A stretch of DNA of 64,000 bases, taken from positions 624,808-688,807 of the forward strand of contig CAWKGV010000003.1 of NCBI GenBank assembly GCA_963849305.1. Direction: 5' to 3'. Both the position numbers and the translations under genes were made by a program. Position 1 is the stretch's first letter. The number at the start of each line of letters is the position of its first letter. Source of the stretch: CAWKGV01 sp963849305 (GTDB lineage: Bacteria; Pseudomonadota; Alphaproteobacteria; Acetobacterales; Acetobacteraceae). The notes under the pieces were generated by a model. That model did not search any database and was not told where the DNA came from. It was given only the letters and a program-made list of their open reading frames with translations. Shown in pieces: positions 25,193-32,552 of this stretch.

Positions 25193-26421
25193 ATCAAGAC
25201 TACGCGCTTCGTTGCGCCTTGAATTTTCCGGGTCTTCCCGATCCACGGCTCGACCGTTCGCCATCACGTCTTCTTCACCCTCGCATACGCGCAGGCAACC
25301 GCTATGCCGCCTGCGCGATCTCGTTGGTCGACCGATAAGCTTCGCCGCGTGCCATGACCGCCCAGGCGATCCGCGCAGACTTATTGGCGAGGGCCACGGC
25401 GGCGACCTTTGTCGGTCGTCGCGCTAGCAGCCCGCGCACCCATGCGGCGTCCTTGGTGGTTCGGTTGCGGGTGTGCCGTAGCACCGCAACAGCACCGGCG
25501 ACCAGCAGGCAGCGGATGTATTTGTCGCCGCGCTTGCTGGTGCGTCCCAGGCGTTCCTTGCCGCCACTGGAGTTCTGCGGCGTCATGCCAAGCCAAGCCG
25601 CGAACTCCCAGCCCGAGCGGAACAGCGATGGGTCGCTGACGGTGGCCGCGATGGCGGTGGCGCCCATGATGCCGATGCCTGGCACGGTCGCCAGCAAGCG
25701 GCTCACCGGGCTGTGGCGGTGCCACTTGGCCAGCCGCACCTCGATGTCATGCACGCGGGCCATCGTGTCGTGCAACTGGCTGACGATGACTTGCAGGATC
25801 GAGCGGGCCAATTCCGGAAGCCGCTCTTGTTCATGAGCCAACTGGCTGATCAGGTCCTCGACATGCCGTAGCCCCTGCGCAGCGATAATGCCGAACTCGG
25901 CCATGTGGGCGCGCAGGGCGTTGACGAGCATGGTGCGCTGACGGACCAGCAGCGCGCGGGCACGGTTCAGCATCAGCACGGATTGCTGGTCGGCGGTCTT
26001 GATCGGCACAAAGCGCATCGACGGGCGGGTCACGGCTTCGCAGATCGCCTCCGCATCGGCGGCGTCATTCTTGTTGCGCTTGACGTAGGCCTTCACGTAG
26101 CCCGGCGGCATCAGCTTCACCGTGTGACCCAGCGCGGTCAGCTCGCGCGCCCAATGATGCGCCGTGGCGCAGGCCTCCATGCCGACCAGGCACGGTGCAA
26201 GCGACTTGAAATAGCCGAGCACCTCGCCGCGTCGCAGCTTGCGCCGGACCACGGTCTGGCCGAGCGGGTCGACACCGTGGATTTGAAACCAATGCTTGGC
26301 GAGATCCAGGCCAATCGTGGCAATCTTCATGACGGACGGCTCCCCTCATGCGTGGTGTTCAGCAACAGCCACTTTAAGGCACTCCGATGCCGGGAGCGGG
26401 GCCGTCCACCCCATCAAGACT
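25193..26421 (-). mobile_element. IS110-type insertion sequence, probable boundaries
   Basis: The transposase is enclosed by a 9-bp direct repeat ATCAAGACT at 25193-25201 and 26413-26421, each preceded by a C-rich tetranucleotide (CCCT and CCCC). IS110 elements do not make ordinary target duplications, but a short shared core at both ends is expected from their recombination. The noncoding ends are about 100 nt (3' side of the gene) and about 90 nt (5' side). The exact ends are inferred. Confidence 0.6.
25302..26330 (-). CDS. IS110 family transposase
   Basis: A 342-residue DEDD-type recombinase. N-terminal RuvC-like motifs are TIGLDLAKHWFQIHGVD (Asp), CLVGMEACATAHHWAREL (Glu) and KRNKNDAADAEAICEA (Asp pair). 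The C-terminal Transposase_20 domain has LLATVPGIGIMGATAIAATVSDPSLFRSGWEFAAWLGMTPQNSSGGKERLGRTSKRGDKYIRCLLVAGA with the conserved catalytic-Ser region SSGGK. Such enzymes use a bridge RNA from the element's noncoding end to choose target and donor. The gene appears intact. Confidence 0.95.
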   Translation of the reverse strand: MKIATIGLDLAKHWFQIHGVDPLGQTVVRRKLRRGEVLGYFKSLAPCLVGMEACATAHHWARELTALGHTVKLMPPGYVKAYVKRNKNDAADAEAICEAVTRPSMRFVPIKTADQQSVLMLNRARALLVRQRTMLVNALRAHMAEFGIIAAQGLRHVEDLISQLAHEQERLPELARSILQVIVSQLHDTMARVHDIEVRLAKWHRHSPVSRLLATVPGIGIMGATAIAATVSDPSLFRSGWEFAAWLGMTPQNSSGGKERLGRTSKRGDKYIRCLLVAGAVAVLRHTRNRTTKDAAWVRGLLARRPTKVAAVALANKSARIAWAVMARGEAYRSTNEIAQAA

Positions 26422-26475
26422 TCTGCAACGTTACCCAAATGTCGCTGAATCAATGCCTTAGCTGTTGCAGAAGTC
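26418..26475. repeat. 58-bp palindromic element (12-bp perfect inverted repeat) beside IS110
   Basis: GACTTCTGCAAC at 26418-26429 pairs perfectly with GTTGCAGAAGTC at 26464-26475 across a 34-nt spacer. It begins exactly where the IS110 right end finishes. It could be the natural target of the IS110 element, or the fused ends of a miniature inverted-repeat element. It encodes nothing. Confidence 0.6.
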
Positions 26476-26529
26476 CGGTGCGAATGTCGGCTTCGGTCGA
26501 GAGCGGTCATCGGATCGGGCTGCTCCTCA

Positions 26530-27309
26530 TTACTCCCCCCGCCATGCCGGCTGGCGCTTGTTCAGGAATGCCTCCATTCCCTCGCGGAAATCGCGGCTCA
26601 TATAGCACATCAGGATCAGGTCGCGGCCGTCCTCCCCGCCGGTGCCCTTCTCACGCAGCCGGCGCAACGCCTCCTTGGTCGCGCGGAGCGTGAGTGGGGC
26701 GTGCGAGGCGACGAGACTTGCCAACTCGTCGGCCCGGGCGGCCAGGGCCGTCGCGTCCGCGACAACCTCGCTCACCAGGCCGATGGCGCGCGCCTCCTCC
26801 GCCTCCACCAGCCGGGCAGTAAACACGATCTCGGTCACGCGCGCCGGCCCGATCAGGGCGGCAAGGCGCGCGTAATTCGCCATCGATAGGCAGTTGCCGA
26901 GCGTGCGTGCGATCGGGAACCCGAAGCGGATGCCGCGCGCGGCGATGCGGAGGTCGCAGGCGGCGGCGATGCCGAACCCGCCGCCGGTACAGGCGCCGGC
27001 GATCGCGGCGATGGTCGGCAGCGGGCAACGCTCGACCGCGTCCAGCACCCGGTCGAGGCGCGCTTCGTACTCGATCGCGTCCTCCGGGCGGGTAAAGGCG
27101 CGGAACTGGGAGATGTCCGTGCCAGCCGCGAACGCCTTTTCGCCGGCGCCGGTCAGGATCAGCGCGCGCAACGAGCGGTCCTGGCCCGCCGAACCGCAAA
27201 TGTCGGCCAGCCGCTCGTACATGGCGAAGGTGAGGGCGTTGCGCGCCGCCGGGCGGTTGAACGTGATCCGCCCGATCCCGTCGCGCACCTCGTAGAGCAG
27301 GTCTTCCAT
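26530..27309 (-). CDS. Enoyl-CoA hydratase/isomerase family protein
   Basis: A 259-residue crotonase-fold enzyme. Motifs are ITFNRPAARNALTFAMYERL, ALILTGAGEKAFAAGTDISQF (oxyanion hole) and IAAIAGACTGGGFGIAAACDLRIAA (second oxyanion loop), then a helical C-terminus ending FREGMEAFLNKRQPAW. It acts in the cytoplasm on CoA thioesters, hydrating or isomerising double bonds in fatty- or aromatic-acid breakdown. The usual catalytic Glu pair is not fully evident, since the second loop region reads FPIARTLGNCLSMANYARL, so isomerase or hydrolase activity is possible. It is divergent from the carboxyltransferase. Confidence 0.88.
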   Translation of the reverse strand: MEDLLYEVRDGIGRITFNRPAARNALTFAMYERLADICGSAGQDRSLRALILTGAGEKAFAAGTDISQFRAFTRPEDAIEYEARLDRVLDAVERCPLPTIAAIAGACTGGGFGIAAACDLRIAARGIRFGFPIARTLGNCLSMANYARLAALIGPARVTEIVFTARLVEAEEARAIGLVSEVVADATALAARADELASLVASHAPLTLRATKEALRRLREKGTGGEDGRDLILMCYMSRDFREGMEAFLNKRQPAWRGE

Positions 27310-27399
27310 GCCAGTCCCCTCCGTCTCATGCTGACGTGCGAGGCTTTGCTAGAACTGCCGTCGCGCCGCGCCAAGCCAACCGAACCGGGGACCAGCCAG

Positions 27400-28995
27400 A
27401 TGCCAGACGACACCTCACGCCGCCCGCCCCGGCCAGCCGACTGGACGCCCGAGCTTGCCGAGCTCGGCGCGCGCATCGCCCGCGCCCGCGAGATGGGCGG
27501 GGCCGAGCGAGTGGCCCGCCAGCGCGCGGGCGGGCGGCTGACGGTGCGCGAGCGGGTCGAGCGGATGCTCGACCCGGGCAGCTTCCACGAGATCGGCGCC
27601 ATCGCGGGGCGCGCCGAGTATAGCGCGGACGGCGCGATGGCCTCCTTTGTGCCGGCCGTGTGCGTGTTCGGTCGGGGCACGGTGGACGGGCGGCCGGTGA
27701 TGATCGCGGGCGACGACTTCACCGTGCGCGGCGGCTCGGCTGATGCCTCCATCCCCGCCAAGCCGCGCATGTCCGAGCAGATGGCGGCGCAGTTCCGGTT
27801 GCCGATCATCCGGCTGATCGAGGGCTCGGGCGGGGGCGGCTCGGTCAAGACGATCGAGACCACCGGGCGCGCCAACCTGCCGGGCGGGCTCGCCGGCGGC
27901 GGCTCGTTTGACGAGCTGGCGGCGAACATGGCGCTGGTGCCCACGGTCGCACTCGGCCTCGGGTCGGTCGCCGGGCTCGGGGCGGCGCGGCTGGCTGCAA
28001 GCCATTACTCCGTGATGGTGAAGGACATCTCGGCGGTGTTCGTGGCCGGCCCGCCGGTGGTGGAGCGGCTCGGCGAGCCGCGCGGCAAGCAGGAGCTGGG
28101 CGGCTGGGAGGTGCAGACTGCCTGCGGCGCGGTCGATCACGCGGTCGATACGGAGGAGGAGGCATTCGCGGCCGCGCGCCGGTTCCTGTCCTATATGCCG
28201 AGTTCGATCTGGGAACTGCCGGCGCGAGTGCGCAACTGGGACGACCCCGAGCGGCGCGATGAGTGGCTGCTGGCCGCCGTGCCGCGCGACAAGAAGCAAG
28301 CCTACCACATGCGGCGGGTCGTCAACGCGCTGGTTGACAAGGAAACCTTCTACGAACTGGGCCAGAATTTCGGTCGCCCGATCCTCACCGGCCTGGCCCG
28401 GCTGGACGGCTGGCCGGTGGGGCTGATGGCGGGCGATCCGCTGTATCACGGCGGCGCCTGGACGGCGGATGCCTGCAGCAAGATCGTCCGTTTCGTCGAT
28501 CTGGCGGAGACGTTTCATTTCCCCATCGTGCATCTGGTGGATTGTCCGGGATTCCAGGTGGGGCTCGCGGCCGAAAGCACCGCCGTCATCCGTTGGGGCG
28601 TGCGCGCCCTGGCGGCGATCTGCCAAACCACCGTGCCGTGGTGCAGCGTGATCGTGCGCAACGTGTACGGCGTCGGTGGCATGGGCCACCAGCCGAGCGG
28701 GCGCCTGGCGCTGCGCTATGCCTGGCCATCGGCGAGCTGGGGCTCGCTGCCGTTGGAGGGCGGCGTCGAGGCGGCGTACCGCGCCGACATCGACGCCGCG
28801 CCGGACCCGGCGGCGAAGATGACGGAGATCGACGCGCGGCTGAACGCGCTGCGCTCGCCGTTGCGCACGGCGGAGGCGTTCTGGGTCGAGGAAATCATCG
28901 ACCCGCGGGATACGCGCCGGCTGTTGTGCGAGTTCGCCAATCTGGCGGCCCCATTGCGCACGCCAGGGCCGAGCCGGTTCGGGATGCGGCCTTGA
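27400..28995 (+). CDS. Acyl-CoA carboxylase carboxyltransferase (beta) subunit
   Basis: A 531-residue carboxyltransferase of the propionyl/methylcrotonyl-CoA carboxylase or methylmalonyl-CoA decarboxylase type. The N-terminal domain begins ARQRAGGRLTVRERVERMLDPGSFHEIG, then VMIAGDDFTVRGGS and RLIEGSGGGGSV (first oxyanion region). The C-terminal domain has HLVDCPGFQVGLAAES and a NVYGVGGMGHQPSG loop. No biotin carboxylase or biotin carrier gene is adjacent, so a partner must be elsewhere or it acts as a decarboxylase. The ATG at 27400 follows ccggggac. The next gene, an esterase, follows after a REP-like palindrome. Confidence 0.88.
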   Translation: MPDDTSRRPPRPADWTPELAELGARIARAREMGGAERVARQRAGGRLTVRERVERMLDPGSFHEIGAIAGRAEYSADGAMASFVPAVCVFGRGTVDGRPVMIAGDDFTVRGGSADASIPAKPRMSEQMAAQFRLPIIRLIEGSGGGGSVKTIETTGRANLPGGLAGGGSFDELAANMALVPTVALGLGSVAGLGAARLAASHYSVMVKDISAVFVAGPPVVERLGEPRGKQELGGWEVQTACGAVDHAVDTEEEAFAAARRFLSYMPSSIWELPARVRNWDDPERRDEWLLAAVPRDKKQAYHMRRVVNALVDKETFYELGQNFGRPILTGLARLDGWPVGLMAGDPLYHGGAWTADACSKIVRFVDLAETFHFPIVHLVDCPGFQVGLAAESTAVIRWGVRALAAICQTTVPWCSVIVRNVYGVGGMGHQPSGRLALRYAWPSASWGSLPLEGGVEAAYRADIDAAPDPAAKMTEIDARLNALRSPLRTAEAFWVEEIIDPRDTRRLLCEFANLAAPLRTPGPSRFGMRP

Positions 28996-29025
28996 GGCGA
29001 GGTTCTGGGTCTGCGCGATCCCTTT

Positions 29026-29059
29026 CCCCGCCCCGCTCCCGCAAGGGGAGGGGGAGCGG
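29026..29059. repeat. REP-like palindrome between carboxyltransferase and esterase genes
   Basis: CCGCTCCC at 29033-29040 pairs with GGGAGCGG at 29052-29059, with the inner gcaagGGGAGG loop also able to pair with the preceding C-run. It resembles the elements at 10.1, 18.1 and 49.9 kb. Confidence 0.6.
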
Positions 29060-29088
29060 AATTCACGGCGCGCGGCAGGGCGCGGCAC

Positions 29089-29976
29089 GTGGCTAGCTGG
29101 CAGGCACATCTCGCCGGGCTCGTGATCCGGTGGCGGGTCAAGCGTCGCCTGGGCGGGATGGAGGACCTCGGGCGCGTCAGGGCTGTGTTCGAGGGGTTTA
29201 AGCTGCCGCCGCCACGCGGCGCGCGCTTCCGCCCGGACAGCCTGGGCGGGGTTCCCGGGGAATGGGTAGAGGGCAAGGCCGATAAGCGGGCCACGCTGCT
29301 CTACCTGCATGGCGGCGGCTTCATCGCTTGCTCGCCGCGCACGCACCGGCCGATCACCGCCGCCCTCGCCCTGCGGGGCTTCCGCGTCTTCGCCCCGGAC
29401 TACCGCCTGGCCCCGGAGCATCCGTTCCCGGCCGCGGTCGAGGACGCCGTCGCGGTCTGGCGCGCGTTGCGCGATTCGGTGCCGGGCCGGGTGGTCGTGG
29501 CGGGAGACTCCGCCGGGGGCAATCTCGCCTTGGCCATGATACTGGCCGTGCGGGATGCCGGCGACGCGGCGCTGCCCGACGCGGCCGCGCTGTTCTCGCC
29601 CGCCACCGACTTGGCCGGGACCGGCGAGTCTTTGCGGAGCAATAGCGGGCGCGACCCGATGTTCCACGGCGATGCCTTGCGGCATCTGGTCCCGGCCTAT
29701 CTCAACGCCGTCGATCCGCGCACGCCGCTGGCCTCGCCCGTTTACGCCGATCTCGCCGGACTGCCGCCCCTGCTGATCCATGTCGGCGAGCGCGAGGTGT
29801 TGCGCGACAACTCCGTCCGCCTCGCCAAGCGCGCCCGCGCGGCCGGGGTACAGGTCGATTTGCAGGTCTGGCCGGTGGTGCCGCATGTCTGGCAATTCGC
29901 CCACGCCGCCATGCCCGAGGGACGGCGTTCGCTCGATGCCGCCGCCGCCTTCCTGCACCAAGCGTCACCCTTATAG
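29089..29976 (+). CDS. Alpha/beta hydrolase, hormone-sensitive lipase family esterase
   Basis: A 295-residue esterase starting at GTG. The HSL oxyanion motif LYLHGGGFIACSPRTHR is followed by DYRLAPEHPFPAAVEDAVAVWRAL and the nucleophile elbow VVAGDSAGGNLALAM with the catalytic Ser. PPLLIHVGEREVLRDNSVRLA carries the acid, and the catalytic His lies in VVPHVWQFA. It hydrolyses short-chain esters or lactones. The Baeyer-Villiger monooxygenase gene follows 19 nt downstream, and oxygenase plus esterase is a common pairing in which the esterase opens the ester or lactone made by the monooxygenase. A shared pathway is inferred. Confidence 0.9.
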   Translation: MASWQAHLAGLVIRWRVKRRLGGMEDLGRVRAVFEGFKLPPPRGARFRPDSLGGVPGEWVEGKADKRATLLYLHGGGFIACSPRTHRPITAALALRGFRVFAPDYRLAPEHPFPAAVEDAVAVWRALRDSVPGRVVVAGDSAGGNLALAMILAVRDAGDAALPDAAALFSPATDLAGTGESLRSNSGRDPMFHGDALRHLVPAYLNAVDPRTPLASPVYADLAGLPPLLIHVGEREVLRDNSVRLAKRARAAGVQVDLQVWPVVPHVWQFAHAAMPEGRRSLDAAAAFLHQASPL

Positions 29977-29995
29977 CGCAAGAGAAACCGCACGC

Positions 29996-31516
29996 ATGGC
30001 CTACTCGGATGCCGTCATCGAACACCTGTCGCCCAGCGCGGGGGCGGAGCCGCGAACAGAGGCGGAGCACTTCGACGTCCTGATCGTGGGCGCCGGGCTG
30101 TCCGGCATCGGCGCGGGCTACCATCTGCAAGCGCGCTGCCGGGGGCTGAGCTACGCGATCCTCGAAGCGCGCGAAGCGATCGGCGGCACCTGGGACTTGT
30201 TCCGCTATCCCGGAATTCGTTCTGATTCGGACATGTTCACCCTGGGCTACGCCTTCCGGCCCTGGCGCGAGGCCAAGGCGATCGCCGACGGACCGTCGAT
30301 CCTGAACTACGTTCGCGACACGGCGAGCGAGCACGGCATCGACCGGCACATCCGGTTCCGCCATCGCGTCCGGCGGGCGTCATGGTCGTTCTGTGAGGCG
30401 CGCTGGACCGTGGAGGCCGAGCGGACCGACACGGGCGAGGCCGCCCGCTTCACCTGCGGTTTCCTACTCATGTGCAGCGGCTATTACAGCTACGCCGAGG
30501 GCTACGCGCCCGGCTTCCCCGGTGCCGACCGCTTCAAGGGGCGCATCGTCCATCCGCAATTCTGGCCCGAGGATCTCGACTACGCTGGCAGGCAGGTGGT
30601 GGTGATCGGCAGCGGCGCGACCGCGGTGACGCTCGTGCCCGCGATGGCGACGGCGGCGGCGCATGTGGTCATGCTGCAACGCTCGCCCACCTACATCGTC
30701 TCGCGCCCGTCCGAGGACGCGACCGCGAACTGGCTTCGGCGCTATTTGCCGGCGAAGCTGGCCTACCGGCTCACCCGTCTGAGGAACGTGGCTCTCGGGA
30801 TGTATTTCTACCGCTTCGCCCGCCGGCGGCCGGAGCAGACCAAGCAGGGGATCCTGGGCATGGCGCGAAAGGAGCTAGGCCCCGACTACGATCTCGCGAC
30901 CCATTTCACGCCGCGCTACAAACCTTGGGACCAGCGGCTCTGTCTCGTGCCCGACTCCGATCTGTTCAAGGCGATCCGCGACGGGAGAGTGTCGGTGGTG
31001 ACCGATCACATCGAGACGTTCACCGAGTCCGGCATCCGGCTCCGCTCGGGGATCGAGCTTCAGGCCGACATCGTCGTCACCGCCACCGGCCTCAAAGTCA
31101 ACCTGCTGGGCGATGTCGCCTTCAGTGTCGTTGGCCGTCGCGTCGATCTGTCGAAGACCCTGGCCTACAAGGGGATGATGTTCAGCGAGGTGCCGAACCT
31201 CGCCTCGGTGTTCGGCTATACGAACGCGTCCTGGACGCTGAAGGCCGACCTCACCTGCGAGTATGTGTGCCGGCTGCTCAATCACATGCGACGCCATGGC
31301 TATGCGGCCGCCACGCCGCGCCGCGACGCTTCGGTGACTGAGGAGCCCTTCCTCGACTTCTCCTCGGGCTACGTCCAGCGCGCGCTCGCGATGCTGCCCA
31401 AACAAGGGTCGAAGAAACCCTGGAGGCTCTATCAGAACTACGCTCTGGACATGGCGACGCTTCGGCTCGGCTCGATCAACGACGGCGTTATGGAGTTCAC
31501 TCCTCGGCGGCGCTGA
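29996..31516 (+). CDS. Flavin-dependent Baeyer-Villiger-type monooxygenase
   Basis: A 506-residue FAD enzyme. The first Rossmann motif is DVLIVGAGLSGIGAGYHL, followed by GGTWDLFRYPGIRSDSDM. The class B hallmark FKGRIVHPQFWP matches F-x-G-x-x-x-H-x-x-x-W. The second NADPH motif is VVVIGSGATAVTLVPAM, and ADIVVTATGLKV follows. It inserts oxygen next to ketones, or oxygenates amines or sulfides, using NADPH and O2. It sits directly after an esterase gene and near P450 and thiolase-like genes, which suits breakdown of a cyclic or branched ketone. The ATG at 29996 gives the family N-terminus. Confidence 0.92.
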   Translation: MAYSDAVIEHLSPSAGAEPRTEAEHFDVLIVGAGLSGIGAGYHLQARCRGLSYAILEAREAIGGTWDLFRYPGIRSDSDMFTLGYAFRPWREAKAIADGPSILNYVRDTASEHGIDRHIRFRHRVRRASWSFCEARWTVEAERTDTGEAARFTCGFLLMCSGYYSYAEGYAPGFPGADRFKGRIVHPQFWPEDLDYAGRQVVVIGSGATAVTLVPAMATAAAHVVMLQRSPTYIVSRPSEDATANWLRRYLPAKLAYRLTRLRNVALGMYFYRFARRRPEQTKQGILGMARKELGPDYDLATHFTPRYKPWDQRLCLVPDSDLFKAIRDGRVSVVTDHIETFTESGIRLRSGIELQADIVVTATGLKVNLLGDVAFSVVGRRVDLSKTLAYKGMMFSEVPNLASVFGYTNASWTLKADLTCEYVCRLLNHMRRHGYAAATPRRDASVTEEPFLDFSSGYVQRALAMLPKQGSKKPWRLYQNYALDMATLRLGSINDGVMEFTPRRR

Positions 31517-31722
31517 TTCGGAGCGCCCTCGAGCGTTACGGGAGGTCATTCGCACGCGGCATTCACCCGCCCGGCTTGCACCGGAACTCGAAGTGACTCA
31601 GCTTTCCGACTTTTGCTTGTAACGGGGCGCCTGGCTCTCGACGGCGCCGACGAGGAGCCCGCCATGAGCCAGAACCTTTCCACCAGGGCGATCGGGTCCG
31701 GTACCGCCCCCTTGCTGCGGGG

Positions 31723-31786
31723 CCGGTTCGGCTTACTCGCAGCCGGAATCCTGAAGCACCAAGAACGCCGCGGTAAGCCGAACCGG
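31723..31786. repeat. 14-bp perfect inverted repeat (hairpin)
   Basis: CCGGTTCGGCTTAC at 31723-31736 is the exact complement of GTAAGCCGAACCGG at 31773-31786, with a 36-nt spacer. It lies just past the 3' end of the small disordered-protein gene on the minus strand, so it may end its transcript. The unusually long perfect arms could also mark a small mobile or structured RNA element. Confidence 0.6.
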
Positions 31787-31794
31787 ACGGTTTC

Positions 31795-32073
31795 TCACCC
31801 TGGCACGCGCGGATCGTGCGTCTCGGCATTGGGTTCGGAGCCCTTGCGCGGCGTCGTGTCCTCGCTCGGGGTGGTGTCGTTCGTGGGCGCACCGGACATA
31901 CCGGAGGTGCCCTCGGGCGAGGTGCCGCGCGTTCCGGTCGAGCCCAAGCCGCCCGTCGTGCCGGTCGGGGCCGTGGCGTCTTGGGGCCGGGCGGCGGTGC
32001 GGCCGGCGCTCTCGGCTTGCGCCGCCGCCTTCTCCTTTTCGCTGGGTGTTTCGGTATATCGGCGCTCGGACAT
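31795..32073 (-). CDS. Small disordered Thr/Gly/Pro/Ser-rich protein
   Basis: A 92-residue protein starting MSERRYTETPSEKEKAAAQAE. The rest is low-complexity, rich in Thr, Gly, Pro and Ser (GTTGGLGSTGTRGTSPEGTSG), with no hydrophobic segment, so it is likely intrinsically disordered. A very good ribosome site (ggaggag, 8 nt before ATG) supports translation. No family is recognised. Stress-related disordered proteins in alphaproteobacteria can look like this, but no function can be given. It is not clearly in an operon. Confidence 0.55.
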   Translation of the reverse strand: MSERRYTETPSEKEKAAAQAESAGRTAARPQDATAPTGTTGGLGSTGTRGTSPEGTSGMSGAPTNDTTPSEDTTPRKGSEPNAETHDPRVPG

Positions 32074-32145
32074 GGCTCGCACTCCTCCGGTCACTATCGA
32101 TCGGAAACACCCGAAGCGGGGGGTTGGTTGCGCCGTGGCCCGCGT

Positions 32146-32547
32146 TCAGGCCGGCGCGAACATCGGCATCGGCGGCCCACCATCGGTCGGCACGAATTTC
32201 AGCTTCACGGGCTGGCCGATCCTGATGCCGTCGAGGTCGCAATCGACGATGTTGGTCATCATCGTCGCCCCCTCGTCGAGCGTGACGTATGCGATGGCGT
32301 ACGGCACTTCCGCCCGCTTCATCACACTGAACGAATAGACCTTGCCGTTGCCCGATGCCTCGGTCCAGCGCAGGTTTTGACTGAAGCAGTGCGGGCAAAT
32401 GCCGCGCGGATACCAATGCGTCCGGCCGCAGGCACCGCATTTGGGCAGCATCAACTTGCCCGCCGCCGCGCCGTCGAAGAACGGCCTGGTCTCAGGGTTG
32501 CTCTCGGGCGTGCCGACGAAGCCCACCTTGCGCTGCTGATACGCCAT
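32146..32547 (-). CDS. DUF35/OB-fold zinc-ribbon protein, thiolase partner
   Basis: A 133-residue protein with an N-terminal rubredoxin-like zinc ribbon (Cys37, Cys40, Cys51, Cys54 in CGACGRTHWYPRGICPHC) and a C-terminal OB fold (GKVYSFSVMKRAEVPYAIAYVTLDEGATMMTNIVDCD). DUF35 proteins form complexes with thiolase-like enzymes and bind acyl-CoA; in steroid side-chain degradation a DUF35 domain partners the Ltp2 aldolase. The gene starts 5 nt after the stop of the thiolase-like gene on the same strand, consistent with a stable protein pair. The substrate is unknown. Confidence 0.9.
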   Translation of the reverse strand: MAYQQRKVGFVGTPESNPETRPFFDGAAAGKLMLPKCGACGRTHWYPRGICPHCFSQNLRWTEASGNGKVYSFSVMKRAEVPYAIAYVTLDEGATMMTNIVDCDLDGIRIGQPVKLKFVPTDGGPPMPMFAPA

Positions 32548-32552
32548 CTTCG

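Noticed and set aside
27415..29961. An 848-codon open frame on the minus strand opposite the carboxyltransferase and esterase genes
   Set aside because: It is an antisense shadow of two well-conserved plus-strand genes, caused by high third-position GC; its translation is Arg/Gly/His-rich with no family.
31613..32338. A plus-strand frame opposite the disordered-protein and DUF35 genes
   Set aside because: The minus-strand DUF35 gene has four zinc cysteines and an OB fold; the plus frame is its shadow.
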